From positions 17,871,868 through 17,935,867 of the forward strand of contig CM024168.1 in assembly GCA_013433145.1 (NCBI GenBank): a stretch of DNA of 64,000 nt, given 5' to 3'. The DNA comes from Ascaris suum. Its lineage: Eukaryota; Nematoda; Chromadorea; Rhabditida; Ascarididae. The notes beneath the pieces are model-generated. The model made no database searches and had not been told where the DNA came from. It was given only the letters and a program-made list of their open reading frames with translations. Shown one piece after another: positions 23,400-37,400 of this stretch; position 1 is the first letter of the stretch; each line of letters starts with the position of its first letter. A program made the position numbers and the translations under genes.

Positions 23400-23820
23400 T
23401 GCAAAAGCATACATTCGAAAAAAAGCTGAATCACCGCACAGTTCGTCGACCCTCTGAAACGACACTCGCAAAAATACAATGCACTACGTGATATATATGA
23501 AACAATAAGCGCTTTGCCCAGGATAACCAGAAACAGCGACAAGAGTATGTTACAAGACACCAAAACCCTCACTAATGAACGACTTGCCTTTCTGGCAGAA
23601 ACCACAAGAAACAACAAAGCACCCGGTGAAAGAAGACGTCAAACATCACTGCATATGGTACCTTGCTACAACAGCACTGAACTAATAGCATTTAACAACT
23701 CATTTACGTTCTTCCCGTTTCTAGAATATTTCCATAACTGTGTGTCAGATGACCCAAAACATTCTATACCAGTTGCTTACCTCATCATCCAATCTCTTCA
23801 ATCCTTTAGGTGAACAAGAG
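23400..23820 (+). mobile_element. Possible upstream part of a decayed non-LTR retrotransposon
   Basis: Translated pieces here (LAFLAETTRNNKAPGERRR, then ELIAFNNSFTFFPFLEYF) have the look of the region that precedes the reverse transcriptase in CR1/Jockey-like elements: lysine/arginine-rich linkers followed by a phenylalanine-rich FNxFF segment. The similarity is weak and is supported mainly by the clear reverse transcriptase remnant 1.4 kb downstream. Confidence 0.25.
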
Positions 23821-25229
23821 GCGTTTTGAATCATCAAAGAAAAAAGCTGCAAACCTGAATCCGAAGTCGGTCTCTCCGAATTCGTCCACATAGGGAGCAG
23901 CGTGGAAGCAACCGCGTGCACGTGAAGTCAGGAGTATCACTTGACTGTCACGGATCCTATAAATTGCAGCGCTTTCCTAACCAGTGAAAGATACAATAGT
24001 ATAAACGTAAATAAGAGCAACAGTGAGCAGGAAATCGAAAACATTAACGGCCATTTTTATGCAATATGCGACAAAGAATATATTTTAAAGGCAGTTGTTA
24101 AGCATTCATTGTACCACATCGGTTAAAGCGTCCTTGGAAGGAGCAAAACGCTTCTTCAGCATCAAAAAATTTGTTCTTCGCTAACTCTGAGATATATGGG
24201 CATGCAGAAACGCAAACCTTTAGATTAAGAACTTTTACCTTAAGAACATGCCTCCTGATGGCCCTGAACAATTTTGCAAGTGATAACTGCACGCGCCCAA
24301 CGTTTCCTTATTGATCTGAAGAGATTATATGATTATATACGTTCACAACCTCAAAGCATAAGTAACATTACCTCATTCTATCCTCCTATGACTCTTGCAA
24401 CGCCGATACCAGAAAATGAACAGCTTATAGGCGCTACCTGCTGGATGTCATATAAAATTCATAAATAACACAAAGTCGAAGAAAAGCGATTCAAACACTA
24501 CGCGATAACTTCTAAGTTATGACTGTGAAATCGAATCGAAAAAAAGTTCCCACAGAACCTTATTCTTTTCCTTGTTGTACTCAACCTATGACACCTTGCA
24601 ATAACCATCACTCATATACGATGGAACGATACACATTGGAGGCTAAATTGAAACTCGTTATAAAAAACCTCCCGCAAAAGAAGATGAACGTTTTTTAACC
24701 AAAATGCAGTGTTTAAATTACAACATGAGAAAAATGAGTCTTCATGGGTTAACCTCGTAGAATAACTTTGCGCTGTAAAAGTATTGAAAGGAATCACATT
24801 CCTAGAACAACAACGTACTTCTAATGATAGTTCCCACCTAAACGTAGAACTTCATTCTATCAAGTACTCAAAAAAATTGACTCCACTTAACAGGTACACC
24901 AATTTGAAACAAAATCACGGACCGTCCTTTGGCAACAGTAGCTTTGCGAGCAGAGGAGAGTACCGCAGATCAGACAAAGCGTAGGCACCGACGACGCATG
25001 CTCTTCCATTTGGATCGAAGGGCATCTATAAATTCGTTGATCTGCACTTATGTTCTGCTAGAAATACAACTGCTGGTTGGAAAGTCAATGTGAAAAAGGA
25101 AAAGCTCTTTAAAGGGTGACTGATTCCCTGAATCCTTGTTCCTCGAATGGATCATAATTCACGCAATATCTTCTTGCCTAGACAGAGGCACGATTCTCAA
25201 AGCGATTAACAAACGACCGCTCAAACAAT

Positions 25230-25870
25230 GCGCCGAAGAAATCGCTGATGCTAATTCCTCAGCATAAAACTATCGCGTCATTAATCTGATCTCATCCAAG
25301 TGCAAATTTTTCAATATAATTGTCAGAGATGCACTAGAAGAACATTTTATATGAAAGGATCTTCTAAATCAAGCGCAATCCGGCTTTCTGCCTAGTTGAC
25401 ATCCGCGATGTCACAAGTTATTTCTTATTTAAGCTACTGGATTTCCGCGTTGAATGTGCAAGTTCAGACCGAAATTGTGCATATTGGTCAAGCATAAGCC
25501 TTTGTCGCAGTCTATTATGAAAAACTGCTTTTGAAATTGGAAAAATATGGTGTCATTGGTTTTCTTCTAAAGTGAATTATAGCATTCTGGTGTGGAAGAA
25601 GTTTTCAAATAGAGTTGGAGATGGCTCCACCACTCCACGCTCAATTCCCAGTGGTGTCTCATAATGAACTGTCAGCTGTGCTGACCTCCAGTAAACGACG
25701 TTCCAATAACATCTAGAGTGGCAAAAAGCTTTTTGCTAATGGCCTCAAGATTTATTATTGATTATATGATTGTGCCCATGACTCCGTTATTCTACAAAAG
25801 GACCTTGATGCATTCGCCAAATGGTCGGAATTATGGCAGTCAAATATTCCCCACAAATAAATAAAACTAA
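25230..25870 (+). mobile_element. Reverse transcriptase fossil of a non-LTR (CR1/Jockey-like) retrotransposon
   Basis: Recognisable reverse transcriptase pieces occur in order with several stops and frame changes. They are NYRVINLISSKCKFF, then RDALEEHF, then LLNQAQSGFLP, then KLLLKLEKYGVIGF, then GRSFQIE, then KLFANGLKIYY, and finally LQKDLDAFAKWSELWQSN. The catalytic Y/FADD box reads FANG, so both aspartates are lost. The element is an inactive relic lying between the ATPase and the ubr-1 gene. Confidence 0.75.
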
Positions 25871-28297
25871 AATGAAGAATCGGCAGCTCTCAAGAATACT
25901 TTAGAGATACAAAAACGTCAGCTATGAAACCCAGATTTGCAGCGAATGAAACATACCGAATCTGATCAGGAAACTTGTCTCAACAAGCAAGACTACGAAG
26001 GAGAATACTTGAAAAATATGGTACCCTCTGCTCCTGCTCTTTTTACTTCGCACTTTATCACCAAAAAACAGTATTCCTCATCCCCTTCTTTGAAAATAAA
26101 AAAACCCACTTGAAGCTTGCTGCTTGGTTGATGAGTTCAGAGAAATCCTCAGGTAGTTGCACGAGTCGATTTTCCATCACTGGCTGACGTACAATGTCTG
26201 GAACTGGTATAATGCTTTGTTGCGCTGTCCACCTGCAACGAGTCGTTTATTCAGAAGAGCTCGTAAATGTGTGTCATCGACAACAATAAGCAACACGAAA
26301 GTGCAGTTAAGGCAAACAGCGAAAAACGTAAATGAAGACGGAATCAATATAACAAAAAATGCAACAGAAATATATCAAAGAAATAAAAAATATTTTAGCA
26401 CTCAATTCCAGTAAGCGTTCAGAAAACGTTTAAAGCCCAAAATACGTCATAAAAGTTTACAACTTTTCAACAACAATCTGCAGCATAACTCTTTAGCGAC
26501 TCCTTTGGAGCTCAATCTATGAAAACTTTGAGAATTTTGTTACTGATGGAAAAAATACTGAAGACGACCACGGGCATTAATTATTCGTCTGCAGCGATAT
26601 TTCCATACAGCAACCATCCGCAATAACCGAAGCACACTGCCACCTCGCTATCTTTTAAGTTTGCATTCAGACGTACTGCAGTCAACCAGGTGCATACTGG
26701 TGCCTACTTCTTATTTCAGTGAAATATTGCCATGGACGATACATCGCAATCAAATCTAATTCGGGACCGAACTTACTGGGTAAAGAGTCGCTGCACACAA
26801 GGACCGCGTAGCAAATCGGCCATATGATTCGAGAAACCGAGATAACGACAGAGTGAATCATATTCATGCACTGATGGATCTGCAACAATCAACATGGCAC
26901 TGTCGCAAATACAAAAACGATGTTATTCAAAAATTAACTGGAATTAGTGCATAAAAGTGCACACTTTAAGTAACTTTTTTTTTCGAGCGAAATTCAAAAA
27001 ATTACGTTAAAAAGTTACCACCTGAAAGCCAACTGTAAAGGATTTTCAAAACTACCAAAATATTCGATCTCGTTTTGCTGGCGAGCAGCAGCCATAAATG
27101 ATAGATCTCTATGCGTCTGCAATCTCGCTACTCGCAAGGAGGTTAACACAAACAAAAACGATTCTTTGCACTCAATATCCCTTCTTCACGGATAAAGGTA
27201 AGGAAAGCTCTCATATGAAAGACGTCCTCCCATTTGCAGAAAGAAACAGCAGAGAGCAGATAAAAACGAAAAATAAGGATGGTAATGAAACCTTTAAGTG
27301 CTTCTGGTGGAGGTACCAAAGTTACCGCATGAAAGAACAGAGCCAACGGGCGAAGAAACTCAACGACGCCCGTTGACAGCAACTGAAAGCAAATCGACGC
27401 TATACGTGAGAATGAGAGAAGAATAAACTGAAGAAAACTTTTAAGGACCACAATATTTCACGCAGTGCACCGCATGAAATCCACGGCGATTTAGAGAGCG
27501 ACAGAGCACCGATCAATGTCCCACATCACTTTTGTCAATACACTGTCGAGAAGTTCCTGCACTTCAGATCGGAAAAATTTCATTAACTGTCATTGAATGC
27601 GTCGTGTTACGAGTCACTGTCTAAGAAAGCTCACAGTCTATAACGTAAGTCTATAACTTTAATCTCAACTGCTACGTCACTGCACAACTTAACTGCAACT
27701 GTTGTCTTATTCCCAGACATCCCTCCCTCAAACATCAGAAGACTATTACTTCCACCTTTATTCATATCTGCACCTCCTCAATGGAATAAGTTAGAGGGAC
27801 GAAATTTGATATACAACCTGATCAACCGGCAGAAGCACTCCATGCAGCAACTGAATTATTTAAATCGACCCTAGGGACATCTTGTTCCACCTTTTCAAAT
27901 CGACGTTAAAACTACACGGAATTTGCAGGCTTGATATTCTTCCGCAGTGATTTCACCAAAGGCATTGACATCATCTTCAAATGATGGTCAAATAGGCCAG
28001 AAACCGTACCTTTTTATGCGTTCATGCAATATGCAAACCCGGGATCCCCATGAAATATGTAACATTCATTCACGGGGAAAAAAAAGAACTAAAAAAGTGA
28101 ACAGCAACCTCAAAGAAAATCTTATGGCTTGCTAATGTCGGGTAAAAAGTTACGTTATCTGGCATGACGGGTAACGCTACAACCTACACTGACCAACTGT
28201 GAGCTAAAATATCAAAGAAGAAAACGATACATCAAAGACATCAAAAAGTCAAAAAAGGAGACAACGTTATTAAAAGATCTTCATAACGGCAAGGAAC
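25871..28297. other. Region 3' of the last ubr-1 exon found
   Basis: Given the convergent ubr-1 gene, its missing C-terminal exons (about 270 residues with the terminal zinc-binding region) should lie here or further left on the minus strand. I searched by eye for a CxxC finger and the conserved DDYGETD and RRGNPLHL motifs and found none. Short open frames at 26682-26888 and 27098-27451 were not recognised. Confidence 0.4.
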
Positions 28298-28462
28298 CTC
28301 TTTAAGATTGCTGATTGCGACGAGAGGTTGTGCAGGCTTCACGATAGTATAAAGCTGAGAAATAATCGACTCGAGATCACTATCTACTGACTCGGCCATA
28401 TGTGGGCTACGAGGAGAGCTAGACGAATGCATTTCAATACTGTCGTCGAATGATGCAAAAAT
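28298..28462 (-). CDS. ubr-1: ubr-1 exon (cap region), last exon found
   Basis: The exon follows the TLIGHLYQ exon in phase 0 with [20 protein letters not shown], then [14 protein letters not shown] and ISNLKE. It matches the human stretch from ILLTSC to GSALKE. The serine-rich insert is worm-specific. The donor is probably GTTCCT at 28297. The expected following segment (a W-rich motif, then a hydrophobic helix) is not found downstream. Confidence 0.75.
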
Positions 28463-31400
28463 CTAAATGGAACGACAATATATAACATCAGTGCATTAAT
28501 TCAAAAAACAACCTAGTAAACCTGAATCATCTTCCTGCAAATACTCAATACCGACCGAAAACAACAAAAGTAGTCATCGAAATACTTGCATGGAAGTCTG
28601 TTACTATGTTTCATAGAGCCATTCCCTCATTCCGCAAAAAAGCGAGATTTCTTAGTGATAAAATTAGTGGGAATGGGAAGCTGAAACAACACGACATGAG
28701 AGGTCTTCTAATGCATAAATCCTCAATCTAGGTTTTATGAAGTACAAATCTACCGTTTTTTAATGCTTGTTGCTGCTCTTGACTTGAGTGAATAAAGCTT
28801 TAAGGTACTCTGGATAGTGAATTTCGACTAGAATGTTTTCATAATCGTCTCCTCATTTAGGAAGCAGTTCAGAAAAGCGAAGACTTATTCGTCGGACGCA
28901 GTAGGCTTCGTCGCGGGAGGGGGGATGGGGATAAGGGACTTTTTCCAAAATAACCATGACGCAGAAATGAAATCCTATAGAAACAAAATGACCAAAGTCG
29001 AAGCGCAAAGCATTCGAAGCCACTAAGCACTGTAGATGTCGACGTTGATGGATGTCTTCGTGGAGGTGGACGTCCGTATACGGCCTACATTATACACATA
29101 AAACTCTACTGTTGTAGCTCTCTGCTCCGTGAACTAAATTTGCTGAACGAACAACAGGAAGACATACGAATTAACAGACATAGACGAATGCGGAGCGAGT
29201 AGGTCTGAAGAAAAACTTGTGGACGTCTTATTTTGTACGATTTAAAGGAATGTTTCCTTCCGGTGCAGTCTTGCAGTCAAGTCGAACTTCGAAAATGGCA
29301 AGCCACCAAAAGAATAAGCATTATTGCTTTGAGCAACGTTTTTTTTAGTGCTTGAATAATCTTTCTAAATAACTGCTTATAGATTAAAGTTTAACGGAAG
29401 CTGTGAAAATTAAAGCTTCGCATCGCCTTTAATAGTGATAAACGGTGAATTCGGCAGCGCGAGAAACAAAAAACCGCCCTACTGAGAAATTTTGTGAATA
29501 TAAAATTGTGATCCTCTCGTTCTCACTGCATGCAAACAAATTTTGTGAGCCACGATTATGTAACGCCGATGACTCAGCGATTTCAGATCATTTTTCCAGA
29601 AGACTTCAAAACTTATACTTGTTCTTTTCAACTCTTTCACGAAGATCTCGTCTAGAAGAAACTGGAATTCTCGAGCTATGGACTAAAGGAAGAGTTGTGG
29701 GGGAAGGAGAAGAAGGTGAAGAGAATTAGTGGTGCCAAAAATAGGCGACCTTTTGTGCAAGCAGTGAGAACGAGAGGTGCCAAAATAAGCGGTAAGTGAT
29801 GGGACCTGATAAAGGTGTCCAATCAGTGTAAGTCGTATGGCAAACTGCTCATCTTGCGAGCCATCGGGGATCACATGAATATCCACATTTTTATTCCCAT
29901 TGTGAACGGTCATTCGACCATCCACCCATGTCCACCCAATACACATCGCCAATTCAATCTGAACAAAAATTGTGAAACGTTCTTTCGAATCAAAAGAATT
30001 TAACCCCTCCCACTCTTCCCCAATTCTACTTAAAGAAATAATTTTTGCTTAAGTAAAAGTTATTTTTTTGATGAGGTAAAGAGTAGTTGAGCAGGTGAAT
30101 AAATACCCAGCATTTGTCTCGCTGTTTTTAGCATCGCTTACTAGGACGCTGAAATAAAGTCGCATATGGAGATACCCAATAGCGTAATGCATACATTAGC
30201 ACTAAACCATCGACACACCTCTGAAGCAATGATAAAAATCATCTCAGGCTGAAAAAAATCGTTGAAGTTCCAAGAGATAAAACCTTGAAAGGTGATTAAA
30301 AAAATCAAAACTCACAGCAAGAGAAACCATATCGACCGAGAGAATATTGACAGGAGCCTGCATAGCGGCAACTGCGGATGCATATGACGCTGCATTTGCA
30401 AACGGCGACTGCAATATCAATTAGGCAATCAAAATAAACTCAAACAGCACCCCAAGTGAGAGACTAGTAATGTCACCAAAGAGTACGTTGAATTATTTCA
30501 CCATCAATGAGGCAACACGCTGCGCAAACGCTACCTGTTAGTGCAGATGAATCGCCCTGCTTTAAAGCAGAATAAAAAAAACGCTTCTTAACATGTTCTT
30601 TTACTAGAATTTCGAATCTTTCTACACATCTTCAAATGCAGTAGGTGACTTTTAAATAGCGAATACTGTAGGACTGAAGAAAGAGGACATTCAGTACGGC
30701 CAAACGAGAACTCCAGAAACAAGTCTGTTGAAAATCCGATAATCTATTCACCCGACAATTGCTGGCATAACTAACGCAACAATAAGTCTATTGGCCGTGC
30801 GAGCAAAGGTAACAGGTGACTTCGCATTGAAGTGTACCTATGCGATAAAACAAGCTGTATAGGCATAAGGCATAAGGGAGGGCCAAAATATTTCCACAAC
30901 GAAAACAAGTAACAAACTTGGAAAGGACGACTTACAAGAGAGGGGAATTTCAGCACGGTCCCTTCGGAAAATGGCGAGGTTGGATTCGTTGTGGTGGGTG
31001 AGGCGATTGGTGAACTCCTCGCAAGTGGTGGGCCTGCTTCTAATAAAAGTGTGGGAAGAGAACTCTTCGTTGGTGAGGTGGCATGGATTCCTGCTGATGC
31101 CGACGATGCCCGACTGCTTTGTGATACGGTGCATGCGCCAAGAAGTGGCGCAAGCAGATGCCCTAATACAAGACGCAAATCCTCTGGACGGCAATTGAAT
31201 GCTGACACAGCACATATACGAGACATATTGTAGAAGCATTCTCGCTGAAAATAACGCATCATCATCCATTGCACTTCACATGACAGTAAGGCAAAAATGG
31301 CGAATCGTATGCTCCTGGCACGCTTGAAAAAAACAGTTGGGCAACGCAGCATCAAAGAGCTAGCACGACATTCGCAATGGGCAGCTGAAAACTCAATTTC

Positions 31401-34400
31401 GATTCCAAGCAGCTTTATGGCGCTTTCAACTGCTCACAAGTTATGAAAAAAAAAGAATCCGGAGATCACCTGTGACGAAGCTTAAGCCACATTGTAGTTC
31501 ATGAACTGAACTTACGAGAAAGATAAATAAACATTGTGTATGCATAGATGTACGGAAATCGCAGAGAAATACAAGGAGCTAGAGCAATCAACGAAGATTT
31601 CATTACAATATGAGAACATTAAAACATGGAAAGCACTGAGGACAAATGCCAACTCCTCTCTTCCCATGCAGAGTCCGACCCTCAATGAATCACTTATTTA
31701 CTTATTTACTTGAATCGACAAAGCAATCATTACGAATAAATTTCTCTTCATATCACTACCACTTCCGTTTAGCTGAAGTAGTGAGGTAGCGTGAAGGTGA
31801 GGGCTTAGACTCGTCTCCTGCCCATCGGATATTGACGAATCGACTCATCGTTGTTCCATGTGACTTGCTCCACCGCCCGCGTCCCGATGAGACCACCGGT
31901 CGGAATAATTCGGTAGGACAAAGCCGAAGAGTTTGCTCGGCAATGAATCACTAGAAATTGCAAATGAACCGTCTAATTAATACACAGAATACACGTCGGG
32001 AAAAATTATCAGTGCACGCATTAAGTACCTGTCTTGTATTGAATGCGCCAAATAGAGGTTTCTTCTCGCAACGTAGTACGGCTGCAATAGATCGTAGTGC
32101 AAATGCCGTCATCTGCCATGCCGTTACAGTTTCCATAACATTCTTACCGAGATTAGTGCACTGCTCCTCTAACGCATCGGAGCGCTGCAACGACAACATT
32201 CGAAACAGGACGACATGCTTAAATAACAGTAGGAATACCAACAGTATTACAAAACTCAAACTGCAAAACGAAATATTTCATAAAAAATGGAACAATACCA
32301 CTAAACTTATTTCATAGCCATATACGTGGTGCAATATAATATATCACAAGCATTGTACAAACGAAAAAAGATCTTTCACTTATACTGCAAGCTTATATGA
32401 TCCCTTGCAATCAGTACTCAATTCAGGTGAAGAAAGATACGAGAGTAAACCGGATAATGGCTTAACTGTGGTGCATCACACAGATAATTTAGACCCACGA
32501 GCTCGGATAACAATGGCGAATAAGCACATTTGCTTTCTATATTGCTCGAAGCAAAAAAAGAACTAGCACAGAAAACTTATAAGTAGCAGATACCGTGTGC
32601 GCTGCCTTCAAGAAGCATCTGATCATCTCCCAAGTCACCAGAGTTGTTGGAACACTAAAATTGTAAGAACAGCACATGATGCAATAAACTATAAGATGCA
32701 AGGAAATTATAAATTACATTGAAAGGATAAAATTGAAAACAAGAAATCATAAAATTATAAGGATCATGATAAGATACAAGGAAAGGGATCAATAAGTAAG
32801 CTTAATCTCCCTCTTTTGAATATCACTTCAATTTTAGAAGTTCACCTGAATATAACACCATCTATCAAGTGAAGCAATTGAGAAAATAAAATAAAACAAA
32901 TGAACAAAAGAATTCAACGATCTCCTTCAAAAATCGCAGGAAAATAAACCTCTCAACACCGTATCAGCCGCATTCTTAGCCGGTCCCCCTTAACACCTCA
33001 TGCAATGGCACCCAATGCACACGTACATAAAAATAAAATTTCAAACGGCTCACTTATCGTTAAGATGCTTGCTGTGTCCCATGAACTCCTTAATTTTATG
33101 TACCACGTTCGGAAGTGAAGGCAAAGGAGGTAACATCGACAATATACGCGCATCTACTGCGGGTCGTTCGGCGACTGAACCAATTACCACACCTGCATGG
33201 GGCACTACACCGCCTTGCTGTTCATCCGGTTCGGCAGCCGCTTCGCCTATAAAGCTATTCTTTCGACCATAAAAGCATCACCACATTCTCAATATAGTGA
33301 ACGTCTCTTTGAAAGAATAATTATGGTTGAGGCATTTCAAAATTTGAGGCGACTCTAGAGCATTACACCGCTCTAGTTATAAAGAGAAACGGAATTTCCA
33401 AGACAGCAAGGAATTTCTCTGCGGAAACATCGCAATCGCAAACAGCTTAAACAAATCCTGGTCAACAAGTCGGAGTGTGAGAGACTATTGACAATTGCTA
33501 CTCTGCTCTCATTACCAACCTCCGTCTTCTTCAAACGACTGACCGTTGACAAAAACTTTTGGCAAGTTTATTCAAATTATGCCACAAAACACATTTTATA
33601 AATTCGCATCTAAGAAAAACGACGCTTCCTCCATCCGCTCGTTGAACCCGCAAATGCAAGCCGACTGCAACCTGAGCAACCAACAAGGAAATTTAATTTT
33701 GTTGTTGTGAATCACACTCAGGTCCTGCGGATGAAAGCCGCAAATTCTAAACGCTAAACCACAACGGACACATTTCTTGTCGCAGCCATATACGGATAGG
33801 CAGAAGCATTGATTCTTGCAGATTCTGAAAGCGGATTGAAAAAATACCTCCTCGTACAGGTTCCCCAGTGCCTTCCGATTCCATCATCAAAGATAATGCA
33901 GATGCCGATGGAACAGACGTTGAAAGATTATTATCAGATGTGCCTTCAGAACCCCTCTTCGTTATTTCGAGCAAGGAACGCTCTGAATGAGAGCTGAAAT
34001 ACGAAATCACGCATCATTCCAAAACATGGGACCTCCTTATATTGTAGTCACTTATCTTTTCACATTCAAAAGAGCTTATTCACACACCATTCATATGAAA
34101 GAACTCGTTCGAGTCACTTTTACAATTGCTTCGCTCTTATTCCCGAATATGCAAAATACAACTTGATCTTCTACTTGCCACAAAGATCCCACACTGAAAA
34201 AAAAGAGATAACGACGGAAGGCGCTCTATTATTACGGGAAAAGAACTACTTCTATGCCCAAGAATGCATCAAACACACTGCTACCCCATCCACTGCTGAT
34301 TTTATGCGTCAGCAATGCGATTACAAATGGCAATCGAAAAAGCTTAGTATTTTTATGAGGTATAAGTAAAAAACACATGCTTCGATGATTCACTGACCGG

Positions 34401-37400
34401 GAGGAGAGTAGTCAAGATGAGGAAGAGGACCGAGACGGCGACGGAGGAGGATTAGGTGAAACTTCTACAGTTGTTTCCTGATCGACGAATACGTATGCTA
34501 ATTGGCAATAAAATACTCAAAAACTCATACTAAATCGCGTCTGAATGAATTCATAATGAACGTATGGCAAAAAAGATTTGAAGACCAAATCCACCTAACC
34601 GTTTTCGATTGTGGCTTCTAACCGGTTTCGTGGTTTGCGAAGTGAACGGCTCATTGATAAGTTCGCCCAATGTATTCACCCACTCGTCAAAATCGATCAG
34701 ATGAGTTCTGCTCTCACTGAATCTGCAATACGGTTACCATGAATAATAGAAAAACAAATCGAACACTTTCTTAATCATCGTATCGGATCGTCGCAGCTAA
34801 ATGGTGTGATATCAATTATAAAATGGGAGGCGAAATGCAGGAGACTTCCTCTCTTTTCAGCAGACGAGAGATAAATTTGGAAACAGCAAAGGCAAAAGGC
34901 AAAACACTATTACTGGAAAGTGAAGAATTCTAGAAATTAGAACACAATTAGAGAGCCTGGAAAAATGCTCCTATTACTTAATTCAAATAACCATTGAAAC
35001 AGCCGCCTCACGTTTCTACTTTTAGCCTTAAAAACCAGCTTCATTTGTTCAACCTTCTGCGGTAGAGAAGAAAGTCCTTATTTCCCGCCGTTTTCAAGAC
35101 CAACGGTTTCACTTTTTTCCAGTCTCCCTCTCTCTCAGCAAAAACACTGCACACGGATCCCAGCAAGCAGACAAATCCAAAAAGATGCAACTAAACTTGA
35201 ATAACGCTTCTACATTCGAGAGATATCAGCTACAACGCCCTTTCGTTGCTCCAACTGTTTATAGTAAAATTTTGTTAGAATTAGAACCCTTTAGTTCTAG
35301 ACGCCTTTTAGAACTTTGTTTAGATGTGAAAAATTTCACAACTTGAATGTTTCGAATTTTATAATGAGTTAAGATGCCTTTCTACGTGGATGCGTTTAAT
35401 GGATCGATTTCTACATTTACCATTTGAACAAAGAACCATCCAGCAGGAACAAATTTATTGGTGCGATGCATCGGCGCTACAGCGAGCATTCTTTCGCTAA
35501 ACGTTTCCTCTTGAACTACATAGACGCCCGCTCGATGCTAGACACATCTTTGTTCACCGCAATTTTCATCCATTTTGCACTTTCGGTCATCTCAGATTCC
35601 TTTTTAACGCCGAGCATACCATATCATCCTATCAATTAATAACAAAAGATGTATAAGAAAGCCTTCACCGCATCTAATATACCACCCATCAATCATCGCT
35701 AATTTACAATCCCCACCCAGAGCCTTTGCCAACCAGAAGGCGGTGATGTAGCTGCTCTCCATAGCGAGGACTATCACAAAGCTTTTTTAGCTTTTTAGTA
35801 ATATTCTGGCTTGTCCATATACGATTTCAGCAAGAACGCTTTCTGCTCCCTTACTGCTATGACCACCATACGCATGTCTTCCCATATAAGATATTTTGCA
35901 CGCGTTCCATAAGTAAGGCCCATCTCCTTAACCATACAGTGCTATCTATCTGATACCCTTTTGACCTCTAGCCACTCTTTGCAACATATAAAAACAGTTT
36001 CGACGAGATGTATCTAGTCTACACGCAAGCCCCACCCACTGTACTAACAAGCTTCTGCAATTTTACTTAAGACCAGATAGTTTTAGATAGCCTCTATGGG
36101 ACTATTGCCCCCATGGCAAACGCCTTTTAATTAGGCCACTCCACGCCGAAAGACACATGCAGGAGCTGCCTACAAGAGGTCAACTTTGGAGCGGAACCTC
36201 TAAGCTCAAATATCTATAAAAATAATAAGTTTGCATGGGATCTGTAGGCTCAAAATTTAAGCAATCTGAGCGTATTTAAACTAAATTTGCCAAAATGCGT
36301 CGCTTTCATATTTTCTGAGGAAGGCTGAGCCATTCTGCTCGAGATCTATGGGTGCTGTTCAGTCTGCGCGGTATCAGGACTATTCATGGACTTTCAAGGA
36401 TAAGAACCACAACGACACCAAACGTAATAGATTCCATGCCGTTAGCATGCGAAGCATAATATTCGTCACCTCTGCTTTGCGCTTGGCAAAAGACATCTAC
36501 AGTCATTTTTCTTTGCTTTCTCTTATTTTGGCGGCTGTGGGCACGAACCTTCGCTGAACCCATCACCACAATTCTTTATGGTTGTGAAGTAATCCGATGG
36601 CTGAGTTTTTTCATCATATCTCTATTGCCTACAATGCCCATATCTATTATGCAAATTTATGTGAAATTATCCAACCGTTTAACGTTGAGAGAAGATATCG
36701 TCGGAAGCAAAGGCATTGCCGTATTGCTCAATCGTTTGCATAACGGGCATAGGTATTCGTTTGCTTCCACATCGATCATTCGTTGATTTAATGCTAACTG
36801 CTGGCGAGGCCGACCGCGTTCTCGTGACTTCAGTAGATCGCAGTACCTAGATCGCAGTTTCATATGCATTTCACATATTTTCGTTAGTACTTTGTTGAAA
36901 TACAACACTCAAGACCGCTAGATATGGAAGATTTGTATTTGCATCCTTCAACAGTCATGCAGGACCTATGCAAATCTGCGATACATAAGGGAGCGCACGA
37001 AACACCAACTGTTTTATGCATACATATTTTTCCATATTCACAAAAAGTGTAGTTTGGAGATAATCAACCCACTCAATATCTGCACAACATGTAAAATATC
37101 CTGTACCCTGAAACGACACACATAAGGCTGCGGTAATCCCCAACGAAACGCAGTAAAGACGAATTCAGACAGTTTGTTAATGCGCTCAGTTAGAACGCAT
37201 ATCGTCGGTATTTCAGCAGCTGAGTGAATAACTGAAGAACTTAGAAAAGATGGGTTGAATATTGTATTGGCATCCCGATTCGACCCTCATCTCCTGAACA
37301 ATCCGGCGTGCACACAAGAACTTAACGAAATCAAAGTAAAGGGCTAACTGAATATAGCAATCGAAGTGCATTGTGTGTCCACAAGTAGAGGCGTCCATTC

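Noticed and set aside
28141..28215. Possible further ubr-1 exon with a W-containing segment after TATTTTAG
   Set aside because: The frame that resembles the family carries a TAG and does not fit the phase of the preceding exon.
30971..31233. Plus-strand open frames of 75-80 residues
   Set aside because: They are antisense to the Ser/Pro-rich ubr-1 exon, and the minus-strand reading matches the family.
33000..33272. Plus-strand 90-residue frame
   Set aside because: It is antisense to the ubr-1 exon 33054-33246, which has matching splice sites and phases.
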